Assembly: GCA_009886095.1 (NCBI GenBank)
Contig: VFJL01000056.1
Location: 1-35,113, forward strand
DNA length: 35,113 bases
Reading direction: 5' to 3'
DNA from: Nitrosomonadales bacterium
GTDB taxonomy: Bacteria > Pseudomonadota > Gammaproteobacteria > Burkholderiales > Nitrosomonadaceae
The notes under the pieces were generated by a model. The model saw only the letters and a program-made list of their open reading frames with translations. It had not been told where the DNA came from and searched no databases. The translations under genes and the position numbers were made by a program. The stretch's first letter is position 1. Every line of letters starts with the position of its first letter. Positions 33,238 through 35,113 of this stretch are shown here, piece after piece.

Positions 33238-33297
33238 AGATTAACTTTGTTTATGTAGTGTGGGAATGTGGCAAATTGTCGCGCGACAATTTGTCGC
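33238..33297 (-). promoter_or_regulatory. Promoter P4 of the shared regulon (BNR-C, TonB receptor, Slp-like)
   Basis: In gene orientation: perfect palindrome GCGACAA-A-TTGTCGC (33283-33297), directly abutting GCGACAA-T-TTGCCAC (33268-33282), then ATTCCC (33262-33267), 18 bp, and -10 TAATCT (33238-33243), 24 bp before the BNR-C ATG. The clearest two-site version of the element. Confidence 0.8.
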
Positions 33298-33480
33298 ACC
33301 CTGGCATCTATGCCGAGTTCATGTGAAATAATTTATTGAAAACAGCATGTTGTCTGGTAGGCTTGTTGGGGAAGTGTAATCTGGTGTTGTTTTTTGGATG
33401 AGGTGTGTACAATTTCGTGATCTTGGTCAGGTGGTTGAACGATTCTGCCAAGGCCAAGGTCACACAACTGCTGCAAAATG

Positions 33481-33608
33481 GAAACTAGGGTTCCGGCTGC
33501 CATAACTGGGAGTGTCTGGTCCAAGAGTTTCCGGTCTCGTCATGACGAGGCTCCACGGAGGGATAAAAGCCCGGGAGATAATATATAGGTGATACATCGC
33601 CTTCCCGG
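33481..33608 (+). promoter_or_regulatory. Guanidine-I (ykkC) riboswitch
   Basis: The conserved blocks of the ykkC class guanidine-I aptamer are present in order: CTAGGGTTCCGGC (33485-33497), CTGGTCCAAGAG (33516-33527), and CCACGGAGGGATAAAAGCCC with the following GGGAGA (33553-33578). CTTCCCGG at 33601-33608 can pair with CCGGGA at 33571-33576 and is a plausible expression-platform strand competing with the aptamer. It precedes the APC permease, so guanidinium should control permease expression, presumably turning it on. Confidence 0.9.
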
Positions 33609-33640
33609 AATTTAACCTGCTGAGCAAAGGAGACTTCGTT

Positions 33641-33685
33641 ATGCATTTTCACTCCGTGTTTTTTTCCCGTACCGGATCGGGCTGA
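33641..33685 (+). CDS. Candidate 14-residue leader peptide between riboswitch and permease
   Basis: ATG at 33641 with AAAGGAG eight bases upstream, a stronger ribosome site than that of the permease. It encodes MHFHSVFFSRTGSG and stops at 33685, 27 bp before the permease ATG. It may be a translated leader coupling riboswitch state to the permease, or a chance start next to a purine-rich stretch. Confidence 0.35.
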   Translation: MHFHSVFFSRTGSG

Positions 33686-33712
33686 CTTGCTGCCAGGTTA
33701 GAGCGGAACGTT

Positions 33713-35113
33713 ATGCCAACCAAAGAAAGTCAGGATACTTTCCCCCCTGCTACTGCCACGACTGCTGTCGATAAACTCAATCGCAGCCTGAGTGTCTGGA
33801 ATAGCTTTACTCTGGGCTTTGCCGTCGTTTCGCCAGTGGTGGGACTCTACGCCATCATTGGCGTGCAAACGGTGGTGACGGGAGGTGGCTGGTTTGCCGC
33901 GCTGGCCATCTGTCTGGTGATGCAGTTGCTGGTGGCAACCGTTTATGCTGAGCTGTCCTCGCAGTTTCCGATCGCAGGTGGGGCTTACAAGTGGGCACGG
34001 CAGCTCGGAGGAGCTGTCGTCGGTCAGTATGCTGGCGTCATCTACGTCAGTTCCGCCATCGCCATGCTAACCACCACCGCTTATACCGGGGGAATCTGGC
34101 TTGCCACTTTCTTCGGGTCGGCGGGTGGGGGAGGCGGCATGATGGTGCTATGGGGCGCAGTGTTCTTACTGTTGTGTACGTTGCTCAACCTGGTTCATGT
34201 CAATGTCTTCAAGCTGGTTATTACATTGGGTGTTTATGCCGAGGTAATCGGATCATTCGGCGTGGCGTTGCTGTTGTTTTTCTTCTTTCGGCAGCATTCA
34301 TTTTCCGAATTGTTCCAGCATCTGGGCACGGGGACGGCACCCAGCGAGACCGCCGCTTTTTTGGCAGCGCTCGCCATTGCGGGCTGGGCCTTTATCGGTT
34401 TTGATGCTTGCTCCACTACCGCCGAAGAAACCTGTCAACCCCGGCGCATGGTGCCGCGCGCGATCTTTTTTTCACTGTGCACAGTAGGGGCTGTGGTGTT
34501 GTTTAATTCTGCTGCACTAACGCTGGCCTTCGACCGTGACACTCTGGTGAACACCAGCGTCACATCCGATCCGATCACCCCTCTGATTGCCAGCAGCATC
34601 GGCGCCTGGTTTGAGAAACCCTTTCTGGCGATCGTCATGATTGCTTTTCTCGCTTGCGGTGCGTCAGTGGTTAAATATGTTTCACGCATCGTTTACTCAA
34701 TGGCGCGCGAGGGCAACATGCCTATTGCGCTAAGCCAGGTAACAGTTTCTAAAATTCCGCGTAATGCGGTTGTTTGTACTGTGTTGCTGGCTGGACTCGG
34801 GTTGTTATTTGGGCTGAATGATGGGGCAGTTGCCACAGTGATTGCCTTCGGCACAGGCGGGTTGTACGCCATGTTCGCCATGACCACTGGAGTAGGGTTG
34901 TATACCCGCCTCACGGGCCGCTGGAACCCGGCACTGGGTGATCTGAAACTGGGTGTCTGGGGGCTGGTGATCAATGTGCTGGCCTTCCTCTGGTCGGTGT
35001 TTGAATTCGTCAACATCGCCTGGCCGCGTGCCTACGCCGTTTCACCTAATGCACCCTGGTGGCAGCTTTGGGCGGTACCTCTGGTGTTGGGCAGCATTCT
35101 AGGGGTGACCACG
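33713..35113 (+). CDS. APC-family amino acid/polyamine/guanidine-associated permease (partial at window end)
   Basis: 467 codons open to the window edge. Start ATG 33713 with a modest GAGCGGA site. A soluble N-terminus of about 25 residues is followed by at least eleven hydrophobic helices. The first carries FAVVSPVVGLYAIIG, the unwound substrate-site helix of APC transporters, and the second VATVYAELSSQFPIAGGAYKWA. The conserved FIGFDACSTTAEET motif (GFE/D-x-x-AEE) of the family lies near residue 230. Genes behind guanidine-I riboswitches usually deal with guanidinium export, carboxylation or uptake of related nitrogen compounds; this permease likely moves guanidine or a related compound. 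The last helix and C-terminus are outside the window. Confidence 0.88.
   Translation, partial: MPTKESQDTFPPATATTAVDKLNRSLSVWNSFTLGFAVVSPVVGLYAIIGVQTVVTGGGWFAALAICLVMQLLVATVYAELSSQFPIAGGAYKWARQLGGAVVGQYAGVIYVSSAIAMLTTTAYTGGIWLATFFGSAGGGGGMMVLWGAVFLLLCTLLNLVHVNVFKLVITLGVYAEVIGSFGVALLLFFFFRQHSFSELFQHLGTGTAPSETAAFLAALAIAGWAFIGFDACSTTAEETCQPRRMVPRAIFFSLCTVGAVVLFNSAALTLAFDRDTLVNTSVTSDPITPLIASSIGAWFEKPFLAIVMIAFLACGASVVKYVSRIVYSMAREGNMPIALSQVTVSKIPRNAVVCTVLLAGLGLLFGLNDGAVATVIAFGTGGLYAMFAMTTGVGLYTRLTGRWNPALGDLKLGVWGLVINVLAFLWSVFEFVNIAWPRAYAVSPNAPWWQLWAVPLVLGSILGVTT

Noticed and set aside
33333-33524. Minus-strand frame upstream of the riboswitch
   Set aside because: It overlaps the aptamer, has no ribosome site and shows no recognisable domain.
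1-35113. tRNA, rRNA, CRISPR arrays or complete insertion sequences
   Set aside because: No cloverleaf, rRNA signature, regularly spaced repeat array or full-length transposase was seen.

Overview
The window looks like the chromosome of a betaproteobacterium, probably Nitrosomonadales/Gallionellaceae-like. This rests on the housekeeping genes (ArgS, SPOR protein, DsbA, RecJ, Mfd, PurT, SerB), their mid-GC codon usage and the Gram-negative envelope genes. No rRNA or tRNA marker is present, so the taxonomy is an inference.

Layout. 1-4.7 kb holds a divergent flavoprotein (cut by the window edge), argS, a SPOR-domain protein, dsbA and a short-chain dehydrogenase. 4.7-9.1 kb is an accessory mosaic: two small exported or membrane proteins, a DUF3820 gene, an O-methyltransferase and a RIO-type kinase, interleaved with decayed partial copies of the neighbouring SDR and DUF3820 genes and a MITE-like inverted-repeat element. 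9.1-22.5 kb is mostly ordinary: ychJ-like/srkA-like overlapping pair, a membrane PAS-EAL protein with a degenerate catalytic site, recJ, mfd, a lipoprotein, purT, an unknown lipoprotein and serB.

22.5-33.3 kb is the most interesting part, a minus-strand envelope locus. It has three divergent Asp-box (BNR) propeller proteins sharing a CxCC ... W[EQ]I-x-[GA]CPxxG cysteine signature, an outer-membrane beta-barrel protein, a TonB-dependent receptor, an Slp-type lipoprotein, a small hypothetical protein with a second RIO kinase, and a secreted EF-hand protein carrying EGKCG/EGMCG motifs like those of HvfA/bufferin-type copper-binding RiPP precursors. Four transcription units are preceded by the same composite promoter: one or two abutting 15-bp palindromes of the form GCGACAA-N-TTGTCGC, then an ATTCCC hexamer, exactly 18 bp, and a -10 box (TAATCT or TACAAT). 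This indicates one regulon with a shared activator. The palindrome resembles, but is not identical to, CusR/CopR copper boxes, so a role in copper or another metal is a hypothesis.

33.3-35.1 kb holds a guanidine-I (ykkC) riboswitch, a short candidate leader ORF and an APC-family permease running off the window.
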